Shown in pieces: positions 38,128-53,233 of a stretch of DNA of 64,000 nt. Both the position numbers and the translations under genes were made by a program. The stretch covers positions 23,110,546 to 23,174,545 of the forward strand of contig HG738137.1 of assembly GCA_000499405.2 (NCBI GenBank). The letters are read 5' to 3'. Source of the DNA: Onchocerca volvulus. Taxonomy: Eukaryota > Nematoda > Chromadorea > Rhabditida > Onchocercidae. Below the pieces are notes generated by a model, which was not told where the DNA came from, made no database searches, and saw nothing but the letters and a program-made list of their open reading frames with translations. How positions within the stretch are numbered: the first letter of the stretch is position 1; every line of letters begins with the position of its first letter.

Positions 38128-41100
38128 ATGGATATATTTTTCTCTTATCTCTTCATTATCACAATTTTACAACTGTCAAAGCTTGTCAGGTAATATTTTT
38201 AGAAATCTTTTCCCATTTTATTGCTAAAAAAGAGATTGTTTAAGGTGATATTTTAATCAATCATATGCGTATAATACGAATAATTCACGAGTACTATTGA
38301 TTGATTTTCAACAAAGACGATGCAAATTTAAGTTTTACTCTATCAATTGATATTGTTTATTTCTATGACAAATAGTTAAAGCATTTGATAATAAAGATAG
38401 CTTTATAAAAAAACTTAGGCACATACAGTATGATTGATCATATCATCAACTAAGGAATTAACTTTTATTATCGTGATAAAATTTTTAATATGCAAGATTT
38501 ACTTAATGCAGCTAAGCTACAATCGAGCAAAAAATATGAGCAAAAGTTATTTAAGCAAACAAGATGGTTTGAAAGAAACTTGAAAAACTCAAAAAAGTTA
38601 CTTAAAAAGTTAAAAAAGTAAATTACTAATCAAATTCCATTATACGATTTTGCATTCTAACGATTAAACAGTAATTTAATTCTTCTAAGTCTTTTTTTTT
38701 TTTTTTTTGCAATATTGAAAAGCAAATTTTTTCATTTATTGTAAATGTATATTTTTTATATAAATTATTCGAGAAACATTTATTTTAGAATAACTGATTT
38801 TTTTAGCTTGTCATAAATTTAATTATAAGCCGGCAAGATTTTATTTCAAGCTAATATTTTTCAATAACAAATTTGCTTCAGTGATTGTAGGAGAAAATTT
38901 TTCAAAAATGCAAACCAAATTGCTGAAAATTATTTTTTTTTCATCCAAACAAATCTTTTCAAATTTAGCATAAAATTTATTCGCCGCTATTATTATGCCT
39001 CATTTCAAATGTCATACTTTCTTATTGCATATATTTCCAAAACCAAAACTAATATGTATTTTCCATTCCATCAAATTCATATTTCAGCACTAATAACTTT
39101 GAAACGTTCATATCGATCAAAGAATAAAATTTTTTATATTACCCAAGAGAAGTGCATTAATTTTTTGGAAAAGCAGTGAAAAAAATAGTGAAGCCATGCT
39201 GCTTAAGTTTCTTCATCTTCCACAAATTTCTCATAATTTAGTTGTAGCATAGCTTCAATTAATTATTAATGAAGTTTATAAAAATTGCTCCATAATTATT
39301 AGTCTAGCTTTATTTAAAATAATAATTAAATTACTACAATGATCAAGCGGATATAAAGTGAAAACATAAGAAATAACACATCTCAAGTGCAATACTTGAA
39401 TTACTTCAGCTAATTTGGCTTTTTGCTCAACAGGATTTAAAGACGAAAGCAAATTTGAAATGAAAATTTGAACCAAATAAATAACGAACAAAAAACGATA
39501 GCATTGGAAAAATTTGTCAAAAAAAAAAAAGTAAACAACTATTTATAATTTGGGTGATAACTGGAGCTTTGAAGGATTCTTGAAGAATAATTTCGATATG
39601 CAAAATAAAATATTTCCTCTCCATCAAATCGATTTCGAGAGTTCATTTTTTCCTTTTTTTTCTTAAAAAAATATTTTAATCTTTGCTCTATTCAACAATA
39701 AACAATATAAACTCTTCATCCTTAAATTAAGCTTTTTTTTATTAAGCAATAATAAAAAAAACAAATATGAACTGATAATATCTTACTTAAATATTAATAA
39801 TAATTCTTCTACCATTATCGGATGCAGTTCATATTATGGGAAAAATGATTTCTGCTGGTTGCTTGAAAAGACTTGATTTTAATTGCAATACAGGAATAGC
39901 AATAAAAGAAATTTTAATTTTAATGTTGTTTTTCTCAGCAAAAAAAAAGAAGACATTAAAAGCAGTTTTTTTCAGTAATGATATGCAAAATTGGCTGGTT
40001 AGCTTATAGTGTTTTTTATATTTTTTGGTTCAGTCAATATATTTTAATTAATTTTGAGAAATTTTTGTATGCTTGAAAGAGATTTACAGAGAATTGAAAT
40101 TGCACTAATGAAAGAAAGCGGATAAACAGAATCATAACAATTGCAAAAGTATAAATAAAAATGAAAAAATATTCAGTTTGACGATTTTATAATAATTATC
40201 ACCTAAAGTTGAACAAAATTTGATTAAAACTTTAACTTTGTTTTTAGATGTGATTCTGGAATTCGAGCGGTAACTACTACGTTTGGTGTACTGCGAGGTG
40301 AACTGATAAGTCCAAATGTTGGTGATCTACCACCTGTAACACAGTATCTTGGGGTTCCGTATGGTGTTGCACCTTCCGGACAGGTATTTTTACTTCAAGT
40401 TTAAGAACATTAATAACTTTCATTTCCTTGATTCATATTCCTTATTGTCATTTCTTATGTTTTTGTAAACTTGATAAAAATATAAACTTGAGATGAAGAA
40501 TTATATGAATTAAATTATTAATTTACTTTCATTTATCAGTATCGCTTCAATATGGCCATATCAGCAGCCAAGTGGACTCACATGCCCAAAGATGCCTATA
40601 GTTTGTCGTCTGTTTGTATACAATCCGGAATTCCGGAACTTGCTGAAGCGAAGTAATAAAAATTTTTTGATTTCCGATTTCGCCTTTTCTCTATTCATTA
40701 TAACAGACTATCTTTATAGACAGCCTAGATATACTAAGCTAGACTAATCAATTCATAGTTAATTTTTAATCATAATATTAATTCAACTAATTTGCTACTA
40801 GAATAGTTTAATACTTGGACAAATTGAATTAATTCTGAATTTTTTTTTTTTTACTCTATTCTTCCTCTTAGACGAAAAATTTATTTTTGTAAACGAATTC
40901 CTTTTTCGATTCAAATGAAATTTAAAACACAATTTTGTCTAATCCAAGTGATTTGAAATGCAAATTCCACAAACTTTTTTTCCAGAATCACGAACATTTA
41001 AATGATTATATCATTCAGATCATAATTTATGGTTTTGAAGAATTTCTCAAAATCTCCATTTTCCAGAGCGCTCAAGACGACATCAGCGCAGCGTTATGAT

Positions 41101-44100
41101 CATATGCATAAATTACTACCAAAATTGAAACCACAATCCGAAGATTGCTTGCATATGAATTTATACGTACCTGAGAGAATGAGTATGTTTCCTTCAAAGT
41201 TCTAGAATTGCAAAAATTTTACTTACTTCTTGAAAAATTTGCTTGAACTTTGATATTATCAAAAGAAAGTTTTGATTTGATTACTTTTATTTTCAATAAT
41301 TTAATTGATTGAAACTAAAGATGGTTCGAAACCCAATGGCTTGTCATGATAGAAGACAAAAATCAGTTTGTTATTTTATAAAAGCTGAAAAATATTTGTA
41401 TCACAAAAGCTTCAGCTTATCATACAGATTTAAACCGGAAAAAGCTACCAGTTCTTGTGGTAGTACACGGTGATGAATATGGCTGGAATAGCGGTAATCC
41501 GTACAATGGTACCATACTTGCATCGTACGGGCAGATTATCGTTATCACACTCAATTATCGTCTTGGCGTTTTTGGTACAATCATTTTTCATGAATATTTA
41601 TTTTCTATAATGTATTTAAATGAAAATAAAAAATTAGAATGATAAAATGGAAAATATTTAAATAAAAAAAAAAAGTTCTCATAATTTCATAAATGGAAAA
41701 TTGTTAAAAGTAGTGGTTGATGTTTTTTAATGCACATTTTGAATTTAGGGTTTTTGGGTCGATGTGAATCATCGAGTTGTTCCGGCAATTCAGGTCTATC
41801 AGATCTGGTAGCAGCTCTAAAAATGCTCACCAATATTTTACCAGCTTTTGGAGGTGATCCGAATTTGATCACACTGTTAGGTTGGGGTTCTGGCGCATCC
41901 CTGGTGAGCATATCACCTTTTTTTTAAAATTAAAAAAGAAATTAACAAAGTTTCATATTCCTATGAATCGTAACTAATTTTTAGGTTTCTTTACTGATGG
42001 CTTCTCCGATAACTCAGCCCAATAATCGGTTATTTCAACGGGCAATCCTACTGGATGGTTCGGCGCTCGCACCATGGGCAATGAGTAAAAATCCTCAATC
42101 AATATTTTTCCAACTTGCTGAACATTTGAAGGTATGATGTTTTTCTCAATTAGATTGATAAAACGAATAGTTTGAGGAAAGAATGGCAATTTTTTAATTA
42201 TGGAAAGAAAGTTTCATTTTTTGCACAATTTTTAAAATACATCGTTCAGTAATTCAATTTTGAATCATTTTTGAGAGAAATTTTAACAAAATTAATTACA
42301 AATAGCCAATCTCTCATGCATGATGTAGTTTAAATGAATTCTTATCTGTTAAATCTAGATATGGGAAGATAAATCTCTAAACTTAAAACATCTATAATTA
42401 ATTCGATGAAATAGGAAATAGTTTAAGATCGGTTAATTTGAGTTATTAATATCTTAATCAGCAGATGAATTAAGCAAAATCACTTGACAAATCATGGATC
42501 AAAAATCAGTGGATGACTTTTTTCAGGTATGACCGAATGTTGGACTAATTTAAATTTAAATGAACTAATTTAAATACTTTATAGTGCATCGAAAAAATGG
42601 ATAAAAAAGAGCATTCAACGTATAATCAGAGAAGTGCAGAAAGCATCGTCCGCTGCATGCAAGATCATTCACCGCAAAATATTACACGTGCAGCGCGGAA
42701 AATTTCCACGCCAACATTTCTCTCACAATTTGCGCCAATTGTTGATGGACAGGTAAAATTCTTTTTCTCTTTTACTTAACTTTTTAACTTTTTAACTTTA
42801 ATTTTGTTTTTTGCTTCTACTTTACTTTTTAACTTCTAGTTGCATTAATTAAATTTCAGGTTGTGCCAAATAAGCCGGAAACATTATTTGGAACACAATA
42901 TGGATCATTGTTTCGTAATGTGGATTTGTTAGTTGGAATGACCAGTAATCCGGCTCATCATCTTCTTCCAAATGATGATATACGATTGGGTATTGACAAG
43001 GAAAAACGCAAAAGAATTTTTCGGTTTGCCATTTTGTTCTTTTTCTCACATTCTTCAAATTTTTATGGAAAAACTATTATTTTATGAAATGCATTTGTGC
43101 CGGTTGAAAAATTAAAATCTTTTTCAGAACACTTATAAGAAATCTTTACGATTTTCATCGCAAAGAAATTTTCGCAGCTCTTATAAATGAATATACAGAT
43201 TGGGATAATCCGAAGGTGGGAAATTTGAATAATTTTGAATTACTTACCAATATACTAACATCCATTTTCAAATCAAACTTCTTTATTAAATAGTATGTTA
43301 TTATAAATGCAAAATATGGCAAGACTTATTCATTGATCAGTTATGATATTTGGATAGATTCAGTCCTGACCTGATCTGCCTGATCTGCATATTGCAATTT
43401 GCCAATAATAATAAATATTTACGACAATTTCAACTAATTATTGTTACGAGCCAATGAAATGGAAGTTATATTTAAGGATCATCCAAAAACAATCCGTAAC
43501 GGTGTCCTTGCGGCGCTTAGCGATGTCCTTTTCGTCGCACCATTGATCGAAACAGCTCGATTACATTCCATTGATGATGATCAAGAAACATCAAATACTT
43601 TCATGTAAGAGCCTAATTTTTTTATTTTAGTAATAAATAATTCTTCAAATGATGTGAAAATTATATTTCAAAATCCCAAATTAAAATCAAATTCCAATAT
43701 ATATATATATATATTTGATTCAATCAACTGGTAAATTATTGCTAGTTATTTGTTAAAGTTAATTGTTATATATTTTAAAAAGCTCAAAATGTTGTTTGAA
43801 AGCTCATATCAATTTCAAAATTTAGAATAATCTTTATTGAGGTTCTTGTTTGCACATGAATCGAAGAATATGGCAGAAGAAACAGTGGCAACTGGTATTC
43901 AAGGTTCCATTTCCGGTGATCACATACCGTATATCTTTGGACATCCACTTAACCAGGATGATGATGTTCGTTGTAGTCTTTCATTTAAATTCACTTTAAC
44001 TTCGTCAAGTTCATAAAACAAATCTATAAAAACAACTTATCATAAAATATCTGAAGAAAGATTTCTTAAATTCTTCTTTTTGAATTCATCAGAGGCTTCT

Positions 44101-47100
44101 TTATTTATTATGACATTGAATGACCTTTTTTTGTCCCAGTTTCTTTTTTTTTTTTTTTTTCTAAATGATCAATCAATATTTGTAAACATATATTTTTTTA
44201 ATTTTTATAATTTATTTACAATTTATTACTAGTCATCTTCAAATTTATTTTAGCTTTATTCTGGCTTCACAGCTGAAGACCAAATGATCTCACGTGTCAT
44301 GATGCACTACATCTCAAATTTTGTTAAATCCGGGTATATCTTATTCTATAATAAAAATTCGTTATTTCTGTTTTCATTAATCTAAAATTTCTCCTCTCGA
44401 TCTTGATCTTAAAAAACTAAAAATAAAGCCAAGACAGAGTTCCAATATTTCATTTTGCTATAATGATTTTTTTATAGCTTTAAAAAAAAGCAAATATTAA
44501 GCAAGCTTATTTCTTGTCCATATTTGGGTAAGAAATAAGCTCTGGGCATTTCATTTCTTAATCAGTTAGAAAGCTTTCGTCCATCAGAAAGCAGGAACGA
44601 GATTTAGTATCAAATTACAGATAATTTATTCTTTTTTAAGCGATCCAACTAAACCAGTTCAATTGCAAGCAGTAACACCAATTGCAGAACGTTTTCATAG
44701 TGCTGCTTGGCCACAACTCACACAAAGAAATCGTGAGCCTTATCTTGAAATAAGTATGTAAGGCTTTTATTCTTCCATAAATAAAAACACTTCTTACTCG
44801 GTTAACTGTACTACATCATACTTGTTCACAGTTTTCATCGTGAGTGATGAATTTTGTGGGAATAGAATATTTTGATTATTTGAATATATTTGTGCTAAAA
44901 TTATTTCAGTTTTTTTCGAAAAAATAGAAGAACTAATATTTGCGCAGTTACAATGCTAGATTTTATGATAATAAATTTTCAAAATTTTAAAATTATATCA
45001 ATCATTCTTCTTACTTTATCTGCAGAATAATCTAGTTCGAACTGTTGTTGTTAGATATTGGAAGTACCAAACTTTTTTTTTTTTCTAAGTGAGCAGTTGT
45101 GGATATGACGTGATTGTCTGAAAGCTACATCATATTTCATTAAAATTTCTTCTCTGTGAAATACAATCGCTCTTAAAATGTGCTATTAATTCTTAGTTAT
45201 TTTTTCCAGCTGATAGACCTCGAGTGAAAAATTATTATCGTAATGCTCAAGTAGGTTTCTGGAATGGTCTAGTACCACAGTTGCATGCTAATGGAAAGGA
45301 AGGAGTACCGGTACCTGAGGTATATCTGGATTTATTTACAAAAAATTGAATAATAAATCAAAGATTGAAATGGAATCGATATGTCTTTCAATTTTTTGTT
45401 ATAACTTCATATATTGAAACAAATTGAAATTCATGCGTTAAATTTGATTCTTCCAGGAACATCATTTCCTCTCAAATCATTTCAAACGTGATTCATTCTT
45501 TGGTACTGTAAGACCGTATGCAAGTTACGCCAATGAACCCTTTCCACCGCCACCTCTTCCGCCAACTCCGCTTCCGAAATTCATTGAAAAGCTTACTACA
45601 CGTTTGTATTTCATATACTTTTTTTTTCAATCCTTGATTTAGAATTATAGTGTCTATACGGTATCCAGTTCGGTCAGTTCATGATAGCGAAGGGCAATTC
45701 AAGGTTGAACATGATAATGAGCAGATTCAAATCAATAAAACTACTACTTCGTACATCTATCGATCAAAACAATGCAAGCCTTTAAATGATTAATTAATTA
45801 GCAATTTAGATGAGATTCTTAATCTCCATATGCTGAATATTTTGATAGAAATGAAAAGATGTTTCAGTTTCTCCACGAGAGACAAATTCTGATGCTACTT
45901 CAACAACTCCAGTACCATTTGTTAAAGCAGCTCAAAATAGTACGATGTTATCGGTTACGGTTGCTATTGGATGTGGCTTATTATTCCTCAATATATGTAT
46001 TGGCCTTGGTCTCTATAGACAGGTTCGTTCCCAGGTATTCAAAAATTGGCCTATCTTTTCAGTATCTGAAGTTATGACAAAGAGAATTTAATAGTTTATG
46101 GATTGTGAGTTGGATGCTCTCTTCAGCTGTATTCTCTTTTCTCGAAATTCTTATAATGAAATCGGAAACTCGAGAATAATCTGAAATCAATCAGTTAGAT
46201 TTAGACTTTTGGATTTAAAGATCAAATTAAAAATTCTCTTCGAATATTTTTTTTTATTATTTAGAATAGTTTTAATACAATAATTAATAATATATCCTCA
46301 TCTTTGCCTATGAGAGAAAATTAAGAGAAAAGATTAGTTTTATATTTCTATGCATTCTAATTTATGATTTCCTTCGTAAATCAATTCATATCTCCTTGTT
46401 TGTTTTTATTGTTTAGAATAATTTAGCTCAATAATTGTTTAGAATAGTATAATTATTTCCATTTTGGCTGATTTTTTGTATTGCATTGACCTTGGACCGA
46501 CCCAGTCCAATTGATTAGCTTTCTAGAAAATAGCTTTCAAAAGACCAGCAAGCATTCCGGATCGAATTTTTATTTAAATAAATTTAAGAAGATAAACATA
46601 GATTTCTGTGTGCATTTTTTACAGTGTAATAAGAAAGAAGAAACAAAGAAGAAATTGCAATTACAATATCAGACTTACTCTGCTAATTATCAGTTAAATG
46701 CTACCGACATGAATTATATCAGTAATGTTGGCGGACATCAGGTTAGTTATGAATGTAAAGATTACAATTCCGAAATTTGAAAACTTTTGAAAATATTATA
46801 ATGCCATTGAAGCAGCTTTGCTAATGATGATTATCAGTTAATGATAGCTTTCAGATTATCAGGATTGCAGCATGAGAGCTTCTCTCATTTTGCATGCTTT
46901 TTCCTGTTAACCATCAAATAATTGCACAACACTTAAATATTCCTACAATCAAATATAATTGACTGATAAGGATTGGTTGAGCTATCATTATACTTACTTT
47001 GTTAACTTCAATGAAAAAAATCATTGTTCATTTTGGCTTTTCGATCGAAAATTGATTTTAATTAAAAATTTATAAGTATTATGAGAACGAAATACAGTCT

Positions 47101-48086
47101 TCATTGAAATATTAAAAATTTTGATGAAAATTGAAATAAATTTCAGATAAAAATTTTAAATATCTATCAGAATTCTTAGAATACTTAATTTAGCTTATTT
47201 GAATATTTCCGAAATGCAAATTTGAATAATTTAGTAAATTTTGCAGCAATTAAATTACATGCCATTACCACCACCGCCAACACTCAGTCAACGTCCATCG
47301 ATAACGAATTCGATGACTGCACCGTTGGATTCAACGTCGTCTAAAACGAACGAATGTGAATCCGGCCGTATCGGCTCTTATCAGAACTACAATGATGCAA
47401 CACATAACGATGCATTAATCACTAAATGTAATCATTTCCAGGAACAGGTACATCAACATTTCATACTGTTCATAGGAATCACACACCTTTAATTATTTCC
47501 TAATTTCAATCGAAGTGATAAACGATATTATCAATGTTTCCTTACAGTGCATCAGCAAATGTTCCTTTTTTTTCAAACTTATTAATACTGCATACCTTCT
47601 GAAATCAGATTTTAGCTCAAAATTACAGAATCATAAACAACAAAGCTTTATAATTACCAAAATAAATAACTTTAAAAACAATTTTTGCACCGAAAAATGC
47701 ATGGATGATATATATTAGTTCTCATCTTTCATTTCTTATAACGTTATCATCAACTAATAATGATATATAATGCTTTGTTTTATAAATTACACATTAGAAT
47801 CGATAATGCAAATTGCAATCATTCAACTTTGTAATTCTTCCCGATTACTGCGAATATTTCAATTAGAAATTAAAACTTTACGAATTACGCAAATTTAGAA
47901 TTTATTATTTTCTAGGAACCGTTATTATCAACGACAAGCAAAACACCGATAGGATCATTACGAGTTGGTATAAGTCCGACATGTCCAAAACATGGCCGAG
48001 CAGCAATGGCCCAAGCAAGTGGTAAAGCTGTCTCATTAAGTGGATTAACTGCAGGTGGTCATGCACTCGAAGAAATACAAGTATAA
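38128..48086 (+). CDS. nlg-1: neuroligin
   Basis: Postsynaptic cell-adhesion receptor for neurexin. Twenty exons join in phase to about 879 residues: 38128-38189, 40248-40383, 40540-40652, 41067-41182, 41428-41574, 41749-41903, 41985-42131, 42585-42752, 42860-43023, 43128-43215, 43477-43604, 43842-43965, 44254-44333, 44641-44753, 45210-45319, 45457-45601, 45868-46022, 46625-46741, 47247-47447, 47916-48086. Exon 1 encodes a signal peptide ([16 protein letters not shown]). The esterase-like ectodomain shows [36 protein letters not shown] and [18 protein letters not shown]; the nucleophile serine position of the elbow is glycine, so it is non-catalytic, as expected of neuroligins. The membrane span ([19 protein letters not shown], about 693-711) closely matches the neuroligin consensus. 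The cytoplasmic tail of about 165 residues has a YMPLPPPP run and ends EEIQV, a class II-like (hydrophobic-x-hydrophobic) PDZ ligand. Confidence 0.95.
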
Positions 48087-51000
48087 TGCATCATGCAGCA
48101 TGCAGCATGCATCATGCATTATTGTAATTTGATGTATTTTCATTGATTCGCACTTTTCATTCGAATCTTTTTTTCTTGTTACTTTCATTAATAAATTTTG
48201 TTGCTTACTTTTAAAATTCAAATTTCATTTACTTAGTAACACTTTCATAAACTGACAATTTGTACGAATTTCAAACAAGTTTTAGAAAAAAATTCATTCA
48301 TTTTTTAGTTCACTTTTTTTTTTGAATATTTTGGTTTACTTTAAGAATTGAATATTTTGGTTTTCTGTAACGATTTTTCTAACAGGATTGAAAATCGAAT
48401 TTTTCAAGAATAGATTATGTTTAATAGAAAAATATAATTTTTACCTAAGTTTTTATTTGAAGCAATTATCTAGTGCATTTAAAAGCATAAAATAGTACAT
48501 CAAAATCTTGCGTCCGTGGCCGTCCCTACTTGAGTTATATTTTAAATGAAATATTGAAAATGATAAATACATTTATTTTGAGTAAATTTTATAGTTCTTT
48601 TTTTGCATAGCAAATTATATCGATATCATAGAATTTGGTAATAAATTAAAAGTATTATTAAGCGTAAGTGTAGTTAGCGTGCTTAATAAATTAATTAATG
48701 TGCAAATAAATTAAGCGGATGGCAAATCGTAATTTGAGCTATGCCAGGAAATGATCTTTTGATCTATTTATCATCTCTAATATTTCACTGACTCGATTAT
48801 ACAGTTTCACATTTTGAATAATTGTTAATATTCGATAAATTGTTATCTATGCTCAATTTTTGTGCAAAGAATTATTTTGTCCATGTTTTGCTGATTTTGA
48901 ATAAACAAAAAAAAATCGTTGGTATTGGTGCTATAAAATATTTCAAAAGTACTTTTATAAACAATAAAATTATTGAATTTCTGCAACTTCCCACAAACTT
49001 GATTAACCAGAAAAATGCAATTATTTCTCAGGCATCATCCAAAATTTACATTTATACTACGATTGGATAGAAAATTTAAGAATGAGCTAACATGGCCAAC
49101 AAATACTAGTTATTTGTTTGATCAAATGACCGTTTGTCAAACTCTCGTCATTGTTTAAAAAGTTTTTGAAATTCTTTGAAAAATGTCAAATGATCAGAAT
49201 ATTTCAAAATTTCTATACAAATGATTTATTTGCGGAATATATTTATTCTTGCTTTTTCTGATACATTTATTTTATAGAAGTTAAAGATATTTGTATAGAA
49301 TTAATATGGAACCATGGTATCATTCTGTTGCAAATTGACTTTCGGTTGCAAAAATATGAATGGCAAGCGAACTTTCAAAATATTTTTTCAGCCTTGTTTC
49401 TTAGAAATAATGAGGAAAAAAGCAAAATTCAAAGTTTCGGACTATAAAAATGACATATGCATAAGATGAAATTACTGATAGGGATTAGATTGATGGACGG
49501 ATGGATGAATGGATGGATTAAGTCGAACACCTCAAAACTATCCAACATTTTTTGCACATTCTATTGATGACATTGCATGGAAAAACTAATAGAATTATTC
49601 ATTTCTTTCCATTGATTTCAACTTTGCAAGAATTCGAAACTATCATGAATTCATATTGATAGCGTGCATAATTTGAGAGACATTCTCGATGACAAATTTT
49701 TTTCATTCCTAAAAAATGTATTTGGTTTTATTAAAAGACTGCTCACATACATTCTAAAATAGCAAATAAATCATTTCTGCTTACCTTAATTACCAGTTGT
49801 CAAAATGGATTATTTCATTTTGACTTCCATATCTTATGAAAATATAAAAGTTTTCGTGATAACTTACATATGAAAGCTTGTAACTTGCATTAATTGTCGA
49901 TGAAAATGAATGAAGGATTTGAATACATTCCTAGAAAATTTTCAAATTTTATAACAATTTTTAGTTAGTTTTGAAAATTTGAATATATCATATAACTATT
50001 CTACTACTTTTACCATTAAAACATGACACATATTTGTGCAAGTAAAGACATATTGGATGAAAATAAATATTTTGCATAAATATTTGTTATAATTAAACGA
50101 TTAGCAACATAATTTTACATTATCACAAATATTTAATTTTGAAAACGAACTACTTGGTAAGTTGTAGTTTTGGTTACAATTTACACAAAAGAATTTTTTA
50201 TATCCAAAAAATTGGAAATATTAAATTTCTTGCGAAATATTTGATTCGTACATTTAATGAAGCAACCGAGGAGATATATTTGAAAATTTTTTTTTCAATT
50301 CATTGACAATGAAGTATTCTTTTGTGCTCATTTGATATTATTTGTCTTTTTAAATAAACAGAAAATTGTTTTCGACTTATTCATAGAAAGCAAATTTTTT
50401 TTTTAATTAACCGTATTATTTCAGTTTTTAGTCTTTTTTTTTACATTTCAAGCTGTCAAAGTATCCATCAATTGATAGCAGCAATTATATCATGAAGCTT
50501 CAACGAAATCCATCACTTATCACTCTTCTTCTGCCTATTATTGATGGAAATAAATGAAATTCTTTGGGTCGTTTGTTTATTTCATATAATATTTTACTGC
50601 ACATTTTACATTCAGGATTAATTAGAACAGACAAATTAGCAAGTAATTTTTGCCAATGTCAAGTGAATAAAATTGAAGAAATGAAGGATAGATGAATTTT
50701 TGAGGACAAGAAGCGTATGTTAGAATTTTTATTTTATTTTGATTAGTTATAAGGCAAAGTCCGAAGATCAAAGCCTTTATTATAAAAGTTTTGAAGAGTT
50801 TTTTTATACCTTGCTTTTAAGATACAATTTACAATCTTATAATAAAGAAGATCAATTACTATTCATTGATTGCAACTCTAAAAGAAAATTCAAAGTAATT
50901 TAGAATTGCTAGAAAATTTCAAATCAACAGCTTTTGCTTTTTCTAGTTTTAGAATCATGTTCTTTTTGTGAAAAAATTTCCGGAGAAAAACTTTCAAAAC

Positions 51001-53233
51001 GGTTAATTTTTCAAGGCTTTTCAGAAATCTTTCGTTTTTAATAAAAAGTAAAAAGGCATGATGTGATTTTCAAAATCATTCAAAAGCATTTGTGAGAAAA
51101 TATGGATGAAATAAAATTTTCAGCAAAAGAAAATTCATTAATCATCAAATAATAGCAAAATCTATCGTTAAAGATACAAATTTTTATGGGGTTTTATGCT
51201 CATAAAGCTTTTTAGGTTGGTAGAAAAGGTATTTTTCAATCATGCAATATGTTTTTTTTTCCCTAAGTAACTAATTGAACAGTAATTAATTAAGTTTGGA
51301 TGACTAATTAGGCTGAGCAATTAGCAGTCTGTAACTGTAGAATGACTGTTAACTACTTCAGCTGTTTCATTTTAAAATATCGAAGTTTGTTTAGCAGAAA
51401 ACTGTAATAATAATTATTGTAATTAAGCTAGTATTCAGGTTGCTATCGCTTTGCATCATCGCAAGATTGCGTGAAATAATTCGCTTTGATCTTTCTTCCG
51501 ATCATTTCACTTTTGATCATTGTTTGTAAACAAGTAGAGATAAAATTTAATGATCAAATCGGTGTACTAAATGGAAAAAAAATTCCTGAATGCAATTAAA
51601 ACTTTCAAAAACAATTATCAATTCGTGCAAATAACAATTAGTTGGGTCATTGATTAAGCTTAAAATAATCAACTTAATATTGATTTTTTAACTAAATATT
51701 AAATTTCGGCCGAAATTAATTTTTTAAACAAATTCTTTCTAAATACCTACCTCGAAATGAATATGAAAGAATTTTCCGTAAATTTAAATAATTCTTTATT
51801 ATTCATTCTATATTTTCCCACAAAATCACATAAGCCAAAGCGAAACTACTTGACGCATTAGAAATTTTATTTTCAATTTTTTTTTTTTACTTTTTTTTCT
51901 TTTCAAAAAGAATGAATTGAATTTCAAGATGTAGATTGTTACTGCAACGAATGTTGAAATGATGAAAAAGAGAATTTCTTCAATCCTTCTTGATAATTGA
52001 ATTATAGCATTAGTAGCAAAGTAAGTTTCTAAAAAATATACTTTGTAGATGATGTGAAAGCACAGAATCATGTAAAAAGGAAGAATTCAGTCAAAATATG
52101 CTTTCATTTCCATTTTAAAAGGTTTTTTATTTTTATTTTATCTCATTTTAGAAATTTTTTGCATCAATTTCTTTTATTGATCTTTCCGTTTTTTTATCAT
52201 AATGATATGATAATCCGCTGCTTCAACTCATTTGCAATTATTCAATTTCTAGAATTATTCCCCATTATTTAAAATTATCTCCTAATTTTCATTTTGTAAT
52301 GTAAATTTTAACATTTTTTGAAGGCTAGTTTTCTGTTCTTTTTAATTTTAATTCTTTTTTGAATTTTTTCTTTTTTTTTGCAATATATTCAAGCAAATAT
52401 CTAATAGTTCTGATAATGGGATAGTTCATAAAATTTATGAATTTTTGCAGCAACCATTAAAACTGTAAAGATTTATAAAAGCTTCATGCAATATAAAAGA
52501 AGCATTTGTTTTGTTATATAACTGCTTTGAGCTTATTCAGTATGAAAGCTATTTTTTTAAATCAAACAGTATAGGGAAAAAATCAAAAAACGTTTTTCTA
52601 GCAAGATAAAGGACAGAATCCCCGATTGTCTCTTTGCGAATAGCGAACTTGTGCAAGTTTTTGATATCTGCTCAGATTCGCCATCATTTTTGATATTTGT
52701 CCAGGCCCATCATCATTTTTTGATAACTTTCGGTTTCTTTGTCAAAATTCTATTTATCGACATTTACTGTCCTGTTTTTTCGTGAACTTTGTTGCAACAT
52801 ATTCGAACAATGGTCAAAAAAAAAAGTGATGAATTTTTGCGACAAATTTGTTTCCCAATAGATTTATCCATTCAAGACGCATCCGTCGAATTCGATGATG
52901 GATGAAGGAGGGAGGGACAAAGATAAGAATTCTTGTTGGTAGTCGTCAAACTGATATCAATAAAAATAACAGCCTAGAGGCGGGTTCTTTTCATAAAAAT
53001 GTTATTTAAATTCAAGAGAAAAAGAAAAAAAAGAAGAAAATGCGGGGAAGGAAAGAAAAATAAAAGAGTTGAAAAGGAAAGGTGAACGAAAGAAATAAAG
53101 CGAGTTACAGGCATTCAAAGAGGAACTTCTAGGTTCTAACTTCTGTCTTGGCTCTATTTCATCATTCTTGGAATGGGAATCTGAATTATTAAAAAATTAA
53201 GCTGAGTATTTGAATAATTACTTGATTGCAACT
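48087..53233. other. intergenic region, no gene seen
   Basis: Begins with a GCATCATGCAGCATGC short tandem array directly after the neuroligin stop. A GATG-type low-complexity run lies at about 49487-49520 and a purine-rich tract at about 53021-53100. The 52600-53233 part is likely the flp-18-like promoter/5' region. ORFs here (48822-49070, 51826-52071, 52054-52272) are low complexity. Confidence 0.5.

Noticed and set aside
39276..39491. 71-codon minus ORF with [10 protein letters not shown]
   Set aside because: Resembles a coding stretch, but it lies inside neuroligin intron 1, shows no partner exons and has no firm family motif.
39845..39990. Alternative neuroligin first exon with hydrophobic [11 protein letters not shown]
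   Set aside because: None of its donors gives the phase 2 needed by the exon at 40248; the exon at 38128-38189 does.
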